Source: Vibrio sp. S17_S38 (lineage in GTDB: Bacteria > Pseudomonadota > Gammaproteobacteria > Enterobacterales > Vibrionaceae). From it: 32,677 nucleotides of DNA. The position numbers and the translations under genes were made by a program. Shown here piece after piece: positions 8,529 through 17,299 of this stretch. Each line of letters starts with the position of its first letter. Position 1 is the first letter of the stretch. Under the pieces are notes generated by a model that was given only the letters and a program-made list of their open reading frames with translations, was not told the DNA's origin and made no database searches. Where the stretch lies: contig NZ_JAAUWW010000025.1 of the NCBI RefSeq assembly GCF_014694375.1, positions 1 through 32,677 on the forward strand. Direction: 5' to 3'.

Positions 8529-8957
8529 TTATGTATCTAATGAATACAGTTTTGCATGCAAAATACCTTCCAGTGCACACTTTTCGTCCAAATCAGATAA
8601 GTCACCGCTGATCCCAACTGCACCAATAACTTGATTGGTTTCTGTTTTGATCAGTAAACCACCCGGTACAGGAACGACATTACCTTGAGCCAATACATTA
8701 ATGGCTGAAATAAACGCCGGACGAATTTCCGCATCTTGTGCGAGTTTTCTCGATGAGCATCCTAATGCTAATGCTCCCCATGCTTTTGCTGTGGCAATAT
8801 CAGGCCGTAACATGCTTGAGCCATCTTGCCGTTGTAGGGAAACCAGTTTGCCACCACTGTCTAATACAGCCACAGTGAGTGGGGCAGTTTTTAATGTAAT
8901 ACCAGCCTCAAATGCGCCTTGAGTGATATTTAAAGCCTGTTGTAGTGTCAAACTCAT
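8529..8957 (-). CDS. GlcG/HbpS-family protein
   Basis: Protein of 142 residues from the ATG at 8955-8957 (MSLTLQQALNITQGAFE). AAGGA lies about 8 bp upstream; the 13 extra codons of open frame before it do not match the family. Visible family traits are TVAVLDSGGKLVSLQRQDG, ATAKAWGAL, VPVPGGLLI and VIGAVGISGD, typical of the GlcG/HbpS fold. Members occur in glycolate and glyoxylate gene sets (glcG beside glcB) and in haem-binding sensors; their biochemical role is poorly defined. Here it lies 64 bp after the malate synthase stop on the same strand, which fits glyoxylate metabolism. Confidence 0.85.
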   Translation of the reverse strand: MSLTLQQALNITQGAFEAGITLKTAPLTVAVLDSGGKLVSLQRQDGSSMLRPDIATAKAWGALALGCSSRKLAQDAEIRPAFISAINVLAQGNVVPVPGGLLIKTETNQVIGAVGISGDLSDLDEKCALEGILHAKLYSLDT

Positions 8958-9021
8958 ATTAGGATCCTTCATTGTTATAAGGGTTAAACCGCTCATATTG
9001 AAACGGCTTAACCCAATTCCA

Positions 9022-10656
9022 TTAACAAAGAAGTGAATAGCTCGGTAGAGTCAAGAACTCTGCAAAATCGTCTTGGGTCGATAGCGTATCGAACATCTTG
9101 GCCGTTTCTTCAAATCGTCCTTGAGCATAACGTTGCTCGCCAACTTCTTGTTTAATCGTGATTAGTTCTTCAGCCAACAGAGAGCGGAAATACGCTTCTG
9201 TTACAACTTGGCCATCATCAAGTTTCACGCCGTGTTTGATCCATTGCCAAATTCCAGCGCGTGAGATTTCTGCGGTCGCGGCATCTTCCATCAAACCATA
9301 AATCGGGACGCAACCTACGCCGCCGATCCAAGCTTCAATGTAATACAACGCGATGCGAATATTTTTGCGTAAGCCTTCTTCATTGCGAGGCCCAGTGCAA
9401 GGTTCTAACAGTTGCTGCGCGGTGATTTCACCCACATAGCTGCTGTCGTAATCGATTTGGTTTATATTGCCATTTAATTTCTTCTCAAAAATGTCCATCA
9501 CAATTTCGACAAGTTTTGGATGGGCAACCCAACCACCATCGTGCCCATTAGAGGATTCACGATCTTTATCATCTTCTACTTTAGCTCTAACTTGTGCCAT
9601 GACCTCAGGATCAGCGTTTGGAATAAAGGCTGACATACCACCCATAGCAAGTGCGCCACGAGCATGACAAGTCTTCACTAATAGTTGGCTATAAGCGTTT
9701 AAGAACGGCTTATCCATTCCAATGCTATGGCGATCAGGCAGGATGCGATCTTTATGATTTTTTAGCGTTTTAATGTAGCTAAAAATATAATCCCAACGTC
9801 CGCAGTTCATGGCGACAATATGTTCACGCATGACGTACAGCATCTCTTCCATTTGGAATACTGCTGGTAGGGTCTCAATTAATACCGTTGCTTTGATCGT
9901 GCCGCGTTCTACTGAGAAATAATCTTCAGTGAAACTAAACACATCATCCCACCATTTAGCTTCTTCCATACTTTCTAGTTTTGGAATGTAGTAATACACG
10001 CCATCGCCTTTTTGAGCGCGAGTTTGGTAGTTATGGAAGAAGTACAATGCGAAGTCCATTAAACAACCTGCAATTGGCTTTCCATTATATTGGATGTGTT
10101 TTTCTGGAAGATGTAGGCCTCGAGGACGAGCCAATAGTTGTGCAGGGTTACTGACTAAATCGTAACTTTTACCTTTCTTTTCATCGAAGTAACTTATCGT
10201 GCCAGCATTGGCATCTTTTAAGTTTACTTGTCCGTCAATCATGTTCTCCCAAGTAGGAGCAGAAGCATCCTCAAAGCAGCACATGAATATTTTTGCGCCA
10301 GAGTTGAGGGCGTTGATCACCATTTTACGATCAACTGGACCGGTAATTTCAACGCGACGATCTTGCAAAACTGCAGGGATCGGGGCGACTTTCCAGCTTT
10401 TATCTTGTCGAATATGCTGTGTATCAGATCGAAAGTCAGGTAGTTCACCACCATCAAATTGAGCTTGACGTTGACGACGCAATGCCATGACTTCATCTAA
10501 TGGCGCGCTAAATTTGGTGACTAATGCATCCAAAAAATCTACCGCAGATGGAGAAAGAATCGCTTGTTGCTGTGCGCTTTGTAGTGTGCCGATCACTGTT
10601 ATTGCATGTGTTTGATTGGTTGCCGCTTCTTGTTCACGTTCCTGTGTCTTGTGCAT
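9022..10656 (-). CDS. aceB: Malate synthase A
   Basis: Condenses glyoxylate with acetyl-CoA to give malate, in the cytoplasm. The 544 residues from the ATG at 10654-10656 are near the usual 530-545; that ATG has a strong AAGGAGA site, whereas the 15 extra upstream codons do not look like the family. Motifs include RPRGLHLPEKH, the malate synthase A signature region around DRHSIGMDKPFLNAY, the GGMSAFIPN stretch and the C-terminal MEDAATAEISRAGIWQWIKH with the catalytic acid. The gene diverges from gcl across a 302-bp region holding several palindromes. No isocitrate lyase is visible, so glyoxylate probably comes from elsewhere (for example glycolate or purine breakdown). Confidence 0.96.
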   Translation of the reverse strand: MHKTQEREQEAATNQTHAITVIGTLQSAQQQAILSPSAVDFLDALVTKFSAPLDEVMALRRQRQAQFDGGELPDFRSDTQHIRQDKSWKVAPIPAVLQDRRVEITGPVDRKMVINALNSGAKIFMCCFEDASAPTWENMIDGQVNLKDANAGTISYFDEKKGKSYDLVSNPAQLLARPRGLHLPEKHIQYNGKPIAGCLMDFALYFFHNYQTRAQKGDGVYYYIPKLESMEEAKWWDDVFSFTEDYFSVERGTIKATVLIETLPAVFQMEEMLYVMREHIVAMNCGRWDYIFSYIKTLKNHKDRILPDRHSIGMDKPFLNAYSQLLVKTCHARGALAMGGMSAFIPNADPEVMAQVRAKVEDDKDRESSNGHDGGWVAHPKLVEIVMDIFEKKLNGNINQIDYDSSYVGEITAQQLLEPCTGPRNEEGLRKNIRIALYYIEAWIGGVGCVPIYGLMEDAATAEISRAGIWQWIKHGVKLDDGQVVTEAYFRSLLAEELITIKQEVGEQRYAQGRFEETAKMFDTLSTQDDFAEFLTLPSYSLLC

Positions 10657-10690
10657 AATTGTCTCCTTTATGTACATAGGAATGAGTGTT

Positions 10691-10702
10691 ATTGTGTACA
10701 TT
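10691..10702. promoter_or_regulatory. Candidate GntR operator near the aceB start
   Basis: ATTGTGTACATT differs by two bases from the perfect site ATTGTATACAAT. It lies 35 bp upstream of the aceB start codon. Confidence 0.45.
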
Positions 10703-10850
10703 AATGTTTTATATTTTTAATATGTATATCTCTTTTTTAGCATTAAATCAAAATATATTTAACGTAATGTGATCATTGCCCAAGCCTTTAAAGCTACAGT
10801 CCTGCAAGTATTTTATCTTTAAAAATAGCAACTTAATTACAAAATATCAC

Positions 10851-10862
10851 ATTGTATACAAT
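10851..10862. promoter_or_regulatory. Candidate GntR operator, perfect palindrome 1
   Basis: ATTGTATACAAT is a perfect 12-bp palindrome, of the form bound by many FCD-type GntR regulators. An identical copy lies 74 bp to the right. Confidence 0.6.
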
Positions 10863-10924
10863 TAATTTGTTTTTTTATTTGCCAGTTTGCCCGATCTCTG
10901 CCTAAACTAAGTCATGTATTTTTT

Positions 10925-10936
10925 ATTGTATACAAT
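10925..10936. promoter_or_regulatory. Candidate GntR operator, perfect palindrome 2, next to gcl
   Basis: A second identical ATTGTATACAAT ends 22 bp before the gcl ATG, so a bound protein would sit near the transcription start or -10 region. Confidence 0.6.
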
Positions 10937-10958
10937 CTTAATTAAAAGGATTTAGATT

Positions 10959-12734
10959 ATGGCGAAGATGAAAGCAATTGAAGCAGCAGTTGAAGTATTA
11001 AAGCGTGAAGGCGTTGATATTGCCTTTGGTGTACCGGGGGCGGCAATTAATCCATTTTATGCCGCGATGAAAAAAATAGGTGGTATTGACCATGTATTAG
11101 CTCGTCACGTTGAAGGTGCTTCACACATGGCAGAAGGTTATACGCGTACCAATGATAAAAACATTGGTGTGTGTATTGGTACTTCTGGTCCTGCGGGCAC
11201 GGATATGATCACGGGCTTATATTCTGCTTCTGCGGATTCTATTCCAATTCTTTGTATTACCGGTCAAGCACCGCGCGCACGTTTGCATAAAGAAGATTTC
11301 CAAGCGGTCGATATCGAATCTATTGCTAAACCAGTGACTAAGTGGGCAACGACGGTTTTAGAGCCAGCTCTAGTGCCACGAGTATTCCAACAAGCTTTCC
11401 ATATTATGCGATCTGGCCGTCCTGGTCCGGTTCTTATCGATTTACCAATTGATGTTCAGTTAGCTGAAATTGAATTTGATATTGATACCTATGAACCACT
11501 TGAACCATACCAACCAAGTGCGACTCGCGCTCAAGTTGAAAAAGCATTAACCATGCTGACTCAATCAGAAAAACCACTCATCGTTTCTGGCGGTGGCGTT
11601 ATTAATGCTGGCGCGAGTGCTGAGCTACAAGAATTAGCTGAGCTGTTAAATGTTCCTGTTATTCCAACATTAATGGGTTGGGGCACCATCCCAGATAACC
11701 ATGAATTAATGGCAGGTATGGTTGGGCTTCAAACTTCTCATCGTTACGGCAATGCAACCATGCTGGCATCAGACTTTGTACTAGGTATTGGTAACCGTTG
11801 GGCGAATCGTCACACCGGTTCTGTTGAAGTGTATACCGAAGGCCGTAAGTTTGTGCATGTGGATATTGAACCGACTCAAATTGGTCGTGTGTTCTGCCCT
11901 GATCTTGGCATCGTATCGGATGCAAAATCTGCATTAACCTTATTCATTGAAGTTGCTAAAGAAATGAAAGCGGCGGGTCAGCTTAAAAATACAAGTTCAT
12001 GGGTAAGTGAGTGTATTGAACGTAAATCGAGCATGTTACGTAAAACACACTTTGAAGAAGTACCAATGAAACCAATGCGTGTTTATGAAGAAATGAACCG
12101 TGCATTTGGTGAAGATACTTGTTATGTCAGCACCATCGGTTTGTCTCAAATCGCCGCAGCGCAATTCTTGCATGTTTATAAACCGCGTCATTGGATCAAC
12201 TGTGGTCAAGCGGGTCCATTGGGTTGGACTATCTCTGCGGCATTAGGGGTACGCGCTGCCGATCCAAAACGTCCGATTGTGGCGATTTCAGGTGACTATG
12301 ATTTCCAATTTATGATTGAAGAGTTAGCCGTTGGCGCGCAATTCAATCTTCCTTATATCCACGTTGTAGTGAACAACTCTTACCTTGGTTTGATTCGCCA
12401 AGCACAACGTCAATTTGATATTGATTATTGTGTTCAGCTTGCATTTGAAAACCAAAACGCACCAGAAATGGAAGGTTATGGCGTTGATCATGTGGCAGTG
12501 GTTGAAGGTTTAGGTTGTAAAGCGATTCGTGTTCGTAAGCCAGAAGATGCAGCAGCAGCATTTGAAAAAGCGAAAGAACTAATGGCGAAACACCGAGTAC
12601 CAGTTGTCGTTGAGTTCATTTTAGAGCGTGTAACTAATATTGCGATGGGTGTTGAAATTACCGGTGTAAATGAATTTGAAAGCCTAGCCGAAGGCAGTGA
12701 TGATGCGCCAACTGCGATTACTTTTAATCAGTAG
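10959..12734 (+). CDS. gcl: Glyoxylate carboligase (tartronate-semialdehyde synthase)
   Basis: ThDP-, FAD- and Mg-dependent enzyme that joins two glyoxylates to tartronate semialdehyde plus CO2. Its 591 residues match the normal length. The N-terminal domain begins [20 protein letters not shown]. Val51 ([13 protein letters not shown]) replaces the glutamate found in nearly all other ThDP enzymes, a known hallmark of Gcl. The C-terminal ThDP/Mg motif begins with [13 protein letters not shown] and continues into [16 protein letters not shown] lies 10 bp before the ATG. It is followed by hyi and glxR in pathway order. The gaps (142 and 55 bp) allow one transcript, with a possible weak hairpin between gcl and hyi. 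Confidence 0.97.
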   Translation: MAKMKAIEAAVEVLKREGVDIAFGVPGAAINPFYAAMKKIGGIDHVLARHVEGASHMAEGYTRTNDKNIGVCIGTSGPAGTDMITGLYSASADSIPILCITGQAPRARLHKEDFQAVDIESIAKPVTKWATTVLEPALVPRVFQQAFHIMRSGRPGPVLIDLPIDVQLAEIEFDIDTYEPLEPYQPSATRAQVEKALTMLTQSEKPLIVSGGGVINAGASAELQELAELLNVPVIPTLMGWGTIPDNHELMAGMVGLQTSHRYGNATMLASDFVLGIGNRWANRHTGSVEVYTEGRKFVHVDIEPTQIGRVFCPDLGIVSDAKSALTLFIEVAKEMKAAGQLKNTSSWVSECIERKSSMLRKTHFEEVPMKPMRVYEEMNRAFGEDTCYVSTIGLSQIAAAQFLHVYKPRHWINCGQAGPLGWTISAALGVRAADPKRPIVAISGDYDFQFMIEELAVGAQFNLPYIHVVVNNSYLGLIRQAQRQFDIDYCVQLAFENQNAPEMEGYGVDHVAVVEGLGCKAIRVRKPEDAAAAFEKAKELMAKHRVPVVVEFILERVTNIAMGVEITGVNEFESLAEGSDDAPTAITFNQ

Positions 12735-12876
12735 TTTTCAGCCAGTTTTTTGAAGCAATTGTTTTAAAGCAACAGTTTTCAAGCAATAGTTTTTAATGGA
12801 TCAGTTCTTATTTTATTTATCGAGTCAGCCGTAAGATTGGCTCGATGAAAAATAAGCATAAAGAAAGGAGAGCATT

Positions 12877-13656
12877 ATGCCTAAATTCGCAGCAAACCTA
12901 TCGATGTTGTTTACCGAAGTCGATTTCTTGCAACGTTTTGGTCAAGCAGCAGATGCTGGTTTTCAAGGTGTGGAATATCTATTCCCTTATGACTTTGAAG
13001 CGACAACGATTAAAAATGTCTTAGATACAAACAATTTAACTCAAGTTCTGTTTAATTTACCTGCGGGTGATTGGCTTGGCGGCGATCGTGGCATTGCCGT
13101 TGACCCAAAACGAGTTGAAGAGTTTCAACATGGTGTGACCAAAGCGATCCAATACGCCAAAGTGCTTGAATGTAATCAAGTGAATTGTTTGGCTGGAATC
13201 GTGCCAGATGGCGTGAGTCCTGAACAAGCGGAACAAACCTTTGTATCCAATTTACGTTTTGCGGCGCAAGCATTAAAAGAAAATGGCATTAGTTTGATTA
13301 TTGAAGCGATCAATACTCGCGATATTCCGGGCTTTTTCCTCAATAACACCAAGCAAGCGTTGGATATTATTGCCAAAGTTGGCAGTGACAATCTTAACTT
13401 CCAATACGACATTTACCATATGCAAATTATGGAAGGGGATCTTGCGCCAACACTCAGTGAGCATATTGGTCAGATTCAGCATGTGCAGTTAGCGGATAAC
13501 CCAGGACGAAATGAGCCAGGAACCGGAGAGATTAACTATCCATTTTTGTTTAATCATCTTGATTCGATTGGCTATCAAGGTTGGATTGGTTGTGAATACA
13601 AACCGAAGACGACTACGCACGAAGGATTACGCTGGATGGATAATTTAGCGGTGTGA
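12877..13656 (+). CDS. hyi: Hydroxypyruvate isomerase
   Basis: Interconverts hydroxypyruvate and tartronate semialdehyde. The protein is 259 residues, a TIM barrel of the xylose-isomerase-like AP-endonuclease-2 superfamily. Typical segments are FAANLSMLFTEVDFLQRF at the N-terminus, GVEYLFPYDF, the metal ligand Glu in IIEAINTRDIPGFFL, QYDIYHMQIMEGDL, HVQLADNPGRNEPGTGEINY and IGCEYKP, which carry the expected Glu/Asp/His/Glu set. An AAAGGAGAG ribosome-binding site precedes the ATG. It sits between gcl and glxR, so its role in glyoxylate use is well supported. Confidence 0.95.
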   Translation: MPKFAANLSMLFTEVDFLQRFGQAADAGFQGVEYLFPYDFEATTIKNVLDTNNLTQVLFNLPAGDWLGGDRGIAVDPKRVEEFQHGVTKAIQYAKVLECNQVNCLAGIVPDGVSPEQAEQTFVSNLRFAAQALKENGISLIIEAINTRDIPGFFLNNTKQALDIIAKVGSDNLNFQYDIYHMQIMEGDLAPTLSEHIGQIQHVQLADNPGRNEPGTGEINYPFLFNHLDSIGYQGWIGCEYKPKTTTHEGLRWMDNLAV

Positions 13657-13711
13657 TAAATCGCTTAAAGGCATTTCAAGTTTATAAAATTAAAGAATTA
13701 AGGACCAAATT

Positions 13712-14608
13712 ATGACAACTTCAACAATTGCATTTATCGGTACGGGCATCATGGGTAAACCGATGGCGATCAATTTACAAAAAGCAGGTTACTCGATTGT
13801 GGTAACGGATCACTTTGTTGCGCCACCGCAAGAGTTGGTTGACGGCGGAGCAACGGTTGTTCATAGCGGTAAGGAAGCGGCACAAGCCGCTGACATCATT
13901 ATCACTATGGTGCCAAATACACCAGATGTAGCGGATGCTCTGTTTGGTGACAAAGGTATTGCCGAAGGTTTATCGGCTGGCAAACTTGTGATCGACATGA
14001 GCTCAATCGCACCGATTGAAACACAAGAGTTCGCAAAACAAATTAAAGAAGCTGGCGCACAATATTTAGATGCACCGGTTTCTGGTGGTGAAGTTGGCGC
14101 AATCAATGCCACTCTAACGATTATGGTGGGTGGTGATGAATCGGCGTTTGAACAAGCGAAACCATTGTTTGAAATAATGGGTAAAAACATTACTTTAGTC
14201 GGTGATAATGGCGCTGGGCAAATATGTAAAGTTGCCAACCAAATCATTGTGGCATTGAATATTGAAGCCGTATCTGAAGCGTTAGTTTTTGCTTCAAAAG
14301 CAGGCGCGGATCCTGCGCGTGTTCGTGATGCGTTAATGGGCGGATTCGCCAACTCTAAAGTACTTGAAGTACACGGTGAGCGTATGGTTAAAGGTACGTT
14401 TGATCCTGGCTTTAGAATTTCATTGCATCAAAAAGATCTTAACTTGGCCTTAACGGGTGCAAAACAGTTAGGTCTTGAATTACCTAATACAGCAAGAACC
14501 CAAGAGTTGTTTGGTGATTGTGCAGAAATGGATGGTTCTAACTGGGATCACTCAGCATTGATCAAAGCAATTGAAAAGCTAGGTAATCATAATATTCGAG
14601 GTGAATAA
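13712..14608 (+). CDS. glxR: 2-hydroxy-3-oxopropionate (tartronate semialdehyde) reductase
   Basis: NAD(P)H-dependent reductase of the 3-hydroxyisobutyrate dehydrogenase family, 298 residues. It turns tartronate semialdehyde into D-glycerate. The N-terminal Rossmann motif is FIGTGIMGKPMAINL (about residues 8-22). The substrate-binding signature DAPVSGGEVGA lies near residue 117, and the catalytic lysine is expected in GAGQICKVANQIIV (about 172). An AAGGA site precedes the ATG. Position after gcl and hyi settles the likely substrate; garR-type paralogues look very similar, so the symbol rests partly on context. Confidence 0.93.
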   Translation: MTTSTIAFIGTGIMGKPMAINLQKAGYSIVVTDHFVAPPQELVDGGATVVHSGKEAAQAADIIITMVPNTPDVADALFGDKGIAEGLSAGKLVIDMSSIAPIETQEFAKQIKEAGAQYLDAPVSGGEVGAINATLTIMVGGDESAFEQAKPLFEIMGKNITLVGDNGAGQICKVANQIIVALNIEAVSEALVFASKAGADPARVRDALMGGFANSKVLEVHGERMVKGTFDPGFRISLHQKDLNLALTGAKQLGLELPNTARTQELFGDCAEMDGSNWDHSALIKAIEKLGNHNIRGE

Positions 14609-15028
14609 GTAGATTTATTTATTCTATTATTTTAGATAACTGCTTTTTTATTTTTAATATTTCTAGTTTAGAAATAGCAGGTTATTAGTCATGTACTGGA
14701 CTGTCACTTTGGTCTGTTTGGGAGCATATCAAGGTGATCACTAATAACTTGTTTTAACGCACGGTTTCGTCTCCTTTGAGTGCGCCCGAGTAACTAGGTT
14801 AGCGGTAAATATGCTTATAATTTATAAGCGAATGAACGGAATTTGTGTGCTTCCTTTCATATTTATCATACTGGTTATCTCGGGATTTTTTGCGTATTCC
14901 TTTTAAAAAAGAAAGAGTTTGTATAGATGCATATAGCAAAAACTTGAGAAAAATAAGGCTTTTTTTGTCAGCTATGTTAAAACATCTCACAGTGTACATT
15001 GAAATAGTTAACTAGTGAGGAATAGATA
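14609..15028. other. Non-coding gap between glxR and the TetR-family gene
   Basis: These 420 bp are AT-rich and hold no convincing gene. Two structures stand out: an inverted repeat ATTTCTA-N3-TAGAAAT (14659-14675), flanked by CTGCT and AGCAG, which may be the glxR transcript end; and a perfect palindrome at 14813-14829. An imperfect TGTACA palindrome (14990-15001) lies just before the TetR-family start. Confidence 0.5.
14813..14829. promoter_or_regulatory. Perfect palindrome, candidate operator upstream of the TetR-family gene
   Basis: GCTTATAA-T-TTATAAGC is a perfect 8-bp inverted repeat around one base, about 200 bp before the TetR-family start. Size and symmetry suit a TetR-type or similar operator, but nothing else supports the link. 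Confidence 0.3.
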
Positions 15029-15637
15029 GTGGCAAAAGTACGAGAGCGTAATCAACATGCCATTATAGAAGCGGCTAGCCAGCACTTTGCCAAATACGGT
15101 TATGCTGCCACTAAAGTTGCCGACATTGCTAAAGAAGCGAATATTCCAAAGCCCAATATCTACTATTACTACACCTCAAAAGATAACTTGTATCGCGCGG
15201 TATTGGAAAGCGTAACAGCACCACTTCTTAAATCCTCGTTACCTATTCAAGTGCTTGATGATCCTAAAGAAGCGTTGACAGAATACATCAAAACCAAATT
15301 AATTATTTCATGCGATCATGCTCATGCCTCCAAAGTATTTGCCAATGAAGTGATGTCTGGTGGCACGTCTTTACCGAAAGATATTGAAGATGCATTACAG
15401 CAGCAATCTGAAATGATTCTAGCCAAATTTAATTCATGGATGGATCAAGGCTTAATGGAAACGGTATCTGCCCATCACCTTATGTTTACCATTTGGGCAG
15501 CGACGCAAACTTATGCCGATTTCGGTTGGCAGATCTGTCGTGTGCTAGATAAAAAGAAGTTATCTCGACAAGACTACGATGAAGCGGCTGAATTTCTGAC
15601 CACCATGATTTTAAAGGGGTGTGGTGTTAAGAGTTGA
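15029..15637 (+). CDS. TetR/AcrR-family regulator, RutR-like
   Basis: Transcriptional regulator of 202 residues with a GTG start behind a GAGGAA ribosome-binding site. The N-terminal helix-turn-helix reads ATKVADIAKEANIPKPNIYYYY (about residues 26-47), closely resembling RutR. The C-terminal ligand domain has the ASKVFANEVMSGG segment and TIWAATQTYADFGWQI, also typical of the RutR/YcdC type. In E. coli RutR senses uracil/thymine and controls pyrimidine and some nitrogen genes. Here it is beside the glyoxylate block and before a flavin oxidoreductase, so it may regulate either side. The effector is unknown. Confidence 0.83.
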   Translation: MAKVRERNQHAIIEAASQHFAKYGYAATKVADIAKEANIPKPNIYYYYTSKDNLYRAVLESVTAPLLKSSLPIQVLDDPKEALTEYIKTKLIISCDHAHASKVFANEVMSGGTSLPKDIEDALQQQSEMILAKFNSWMDQGLMETVSAHHLMFTIWAATQTYADFGWQICRVLDKKKLSRQDYDEAAEFLTTMILKGCGVKS

Positions 15638-15824
15638 TCTATAAAGATTGGCTTATTAAGTATTCATCCTCAGTATTCTTACTGCTACTAGCATTCCTAA
15701 AATACATATTAACTATCCACTAATGTCATTTCAGTCATATCCTATCTGGCGCTATTATGCAGACTTCTTATTTCGTAATTGAACTGTCTCAATTGAAAAC
15801 TCAGTTGAAAAAAGGTAAGCATAA

Positions 15825-16916
15825 ATGTCTGCATTATTTAACTCATTCGCATTAAAAGATGTTGTCCTCAAAAACCGTATCGCTATTCCGCCGATGTGCC
15901 AATACAGCGCAGAAGATGGCGTTGCTAATCAATGGCATGATATTCATTACGCTGGTCTTGCGCGAGGTGGAGCAAGTTTAGTTATTCTTGAAGCTACCGC
16001 AGTGTCACCAGAAGGACGAATCAGTCCAAATTGTTTAGGTATTTGGAATGATGAACAAGCCATTGCCTTAGCTAAAATTGCAAAAAGTATTAAAGATAAT
16101 GGCAGTGTTGCGGGGATTCAAATTGCGCATGCGGGCCGCAAAGCCAGCGCCAATCGTCCGTGGGATGGTGATGATCATATTGCTAACGATCAACCGAAAG
16201 GCTGGCAGACCATTGCGCCTTCTGCAATTGCATTCGGTGGTGGAAATTTAGAAAAAGTCCCAACAGAAATGAGTATTGCCGATATTGAACGTGTCAAACA
16301 AGATTTTGTTGATGGTGCTAAACGTGCGCTTGATGCTGGTTTTGAATGGCTAGAGTTACATTTTGCTCATGGTTATTTGGCGCAAAGTTTTTTCTCGGCG
16401 CATTCGAACCAACGCACCGATCAATACGGTGGAAGTGCTGAAAATCGTGGTCGATTCTTATTGGAAACCTTTGCGGCAGTTCGTGCCGTATGGCCAGAAA
16501 ATCTACCATTAACGATTCGTTTTGGTGTACTTGAATTTGATGGTCGTGATGAAGAAACCTTGCAAGAATCGATCGCACTATTGAGCCAAATGAAAGAACA
16601 AGGTTTGGATATGGTGAGTGTGAGTGTTGGATTTTCAACACCAACCGCACAAGTTCCGTGGGGACCTGCATTCTTAGCTCCAATCTCTGAACGCGTGCGT
16701 AAAGAAACCGGCTTGCCAGTGGCATCTGCATGGGGAATTGATAAACCAGAAGATGCTAACCGAGTGGTAGAAGAAGATCAGATGGATGTGGTGATGATTG
16801 GTAAAGCGTATTTAGCTGATCCGCATTACACCTATCGTTTAGCCAAAGCGTTGAATGTTGATAAGCCATCATGGATCTTGCCCGCGCCATATGCACATTG
16901 GTTAGAGCGCTATTAA
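15825..16916 (+). CDS. NADH:flavin oxidoreductase, Old Yellow Enzyme family (YqjM-like)
   Basis: FMN-dependent ene-reductase of 363 residues, a TIM barrel. The thermophilic-like OYE subclass (YqjM/XenA) is indicated by the cysteine in IPPMCQYS (Cys25), which tunes the flavin in that subclass. IQIAHAGRKAS and LELHFAHGYLAQSFFS supply the catalytic histidine region. NQRTDQYGGSAENRGRF and VVMIGKAYLADPH are phosphate-binding loops. The ribosome-binding site AAAAAGG precedes the ATG by 7 bp. It is monocistronic with its own terminator. The natural substrate is unknown; in general these enzymes reduce activated C=C bonds. Confidence 0.9.
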   Translation: MSALFNSFALKDVVLKNRIAIPPMCQYSAEDGVANQWHDIHYAGLARGGASLVILEATAVSPEGRISPNCLGIWNDEQAIALAKIAKSIKDNGSVAGIQIAHAGRKASANRPWDGDDHIANDQPKGWQTIAPSAIAFGGGNLEKVPTEMSIADIERVKQDFVDGAKRALDAGFEWLELHFAHGYLAQSFFSAHSNQRTDQYGGSAENRGRFLLETFAAVRAVWPENLPLTIRFGVLEFDGRDEETLQESIALLSQMKEQGLDMVSVSVGFSTPTAQVPWGPAFLAPISERVRKETGLPVASAWGIDKPEDANRVVEEDQMDVVMIGKAYLADPHYTYRLAKALNVDKPSWILPAPYAHWLERY

Positions 16917-16983
16917 TTAGGCGCTATTCATTAATGAACTATTCGTTAGCTAAAGCGTTTTAGCCTTCATCATTGTTAATTTA

Positions 16984-17018
16984 AATCCAGTGCTTGTACG
17001 ACGAGCGCTGGATTTTTT
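16984..17018 (+). terminator. Rho-independent terminator after the OYE gene
   Basis: The stem AATCCAG-GCT / AGC-CTGGATT with one mismatch is followed by a T run, about 70 bp past the stop codon. Confidence 0.8.
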
Positions 17019-17021
17019 ATA

Positions 17022-17097
17022 TTTTCACTTTTCACTTTTCACTTTTCACTTTTCACTTTTCACTTTTCACTTTTCACTTTTCACTTTTCACTTTTCA
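17022..17097 (+). repeat. 7-bp microsatellite (TTTTCAC), 10 full units plus 6 bp
   Basis: TTTTCAC is repeated in perfect tandem ten times, with a final partial unit TTTTCA. It starts right behind the OYE terminator and abuts a second, different microsatellite. Confidence 0.97.
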
Positions 17098-17139
17098 AGT
17101 TGAAGTTGAAGTTGAAGTTGAAGTTGAAGTTGAAGTTGA
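17098..17139 (+). repeat. 6-bp microsatellite (AGTTGA), 7 units
   Basis: AGTTGA is repeated seven times without error, immediately after the 7-bp array. The two arrays together lie about 160 to 280 bp before the adenosine-deaminase-family start codon. Confidence 0.97.
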
Positions 17140-17299
17140 AATTGCTGTGTTCTCTAAATTGACAAAGTTATCTAAATTAAAAGGGTATCGTTTGCATTTT
17201 GAAGCCAGGCAAACTTTGCTTTTTATACTATTGCCTATTATTCAATTATTGGTATGGTGCTGCCGTTATTATTCATCTATTAAATAAGGCCCAGCGATT

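Larger units (their letters stand above)
10657..10958. promoter_or_regulatory. Divergent aceB/gcl promoter region
   Basis: This 302-bp AT-rich gap between two divergent glyoxylate genes holds two identical perfect palindromes (10851 and 10925), a near match at 10691, and a TATGTACATA core near 10669 just before the aceB ribosome-binding site. I see no ORF in it. The arrangement suggests coordinate control of both directions by the GntR regulator. Confidence 0.6.

Noticed and set aside
13861..14352. Minus-strand frame of 163 codons inside glxR
   Set aside because: Antisense shadow of a clear gene; its composition mirrors the glxR codons.
14799..14999. Minus-strand frame of 66 codons before the TetR-family gene
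   Set aside because: Lysine and isoleucine-rich product typical of AT-rich non-coding DNA, no ribosome-binding site, and it overlaps a palindrome.
17022..17139. CRISPR-like array
   Set aside because: Units of 6 and 7 bp with no spacers and no cas genes; this is microsatellite DNA.
16994..17287. Open frame of 97 codons across both microsatellites
   Set aside because: It is open only because the repeats lack stop codons; the product would be repeats of Phe/Thr/His/Ser and Val-Glu, and it has no ribosome-binding site.
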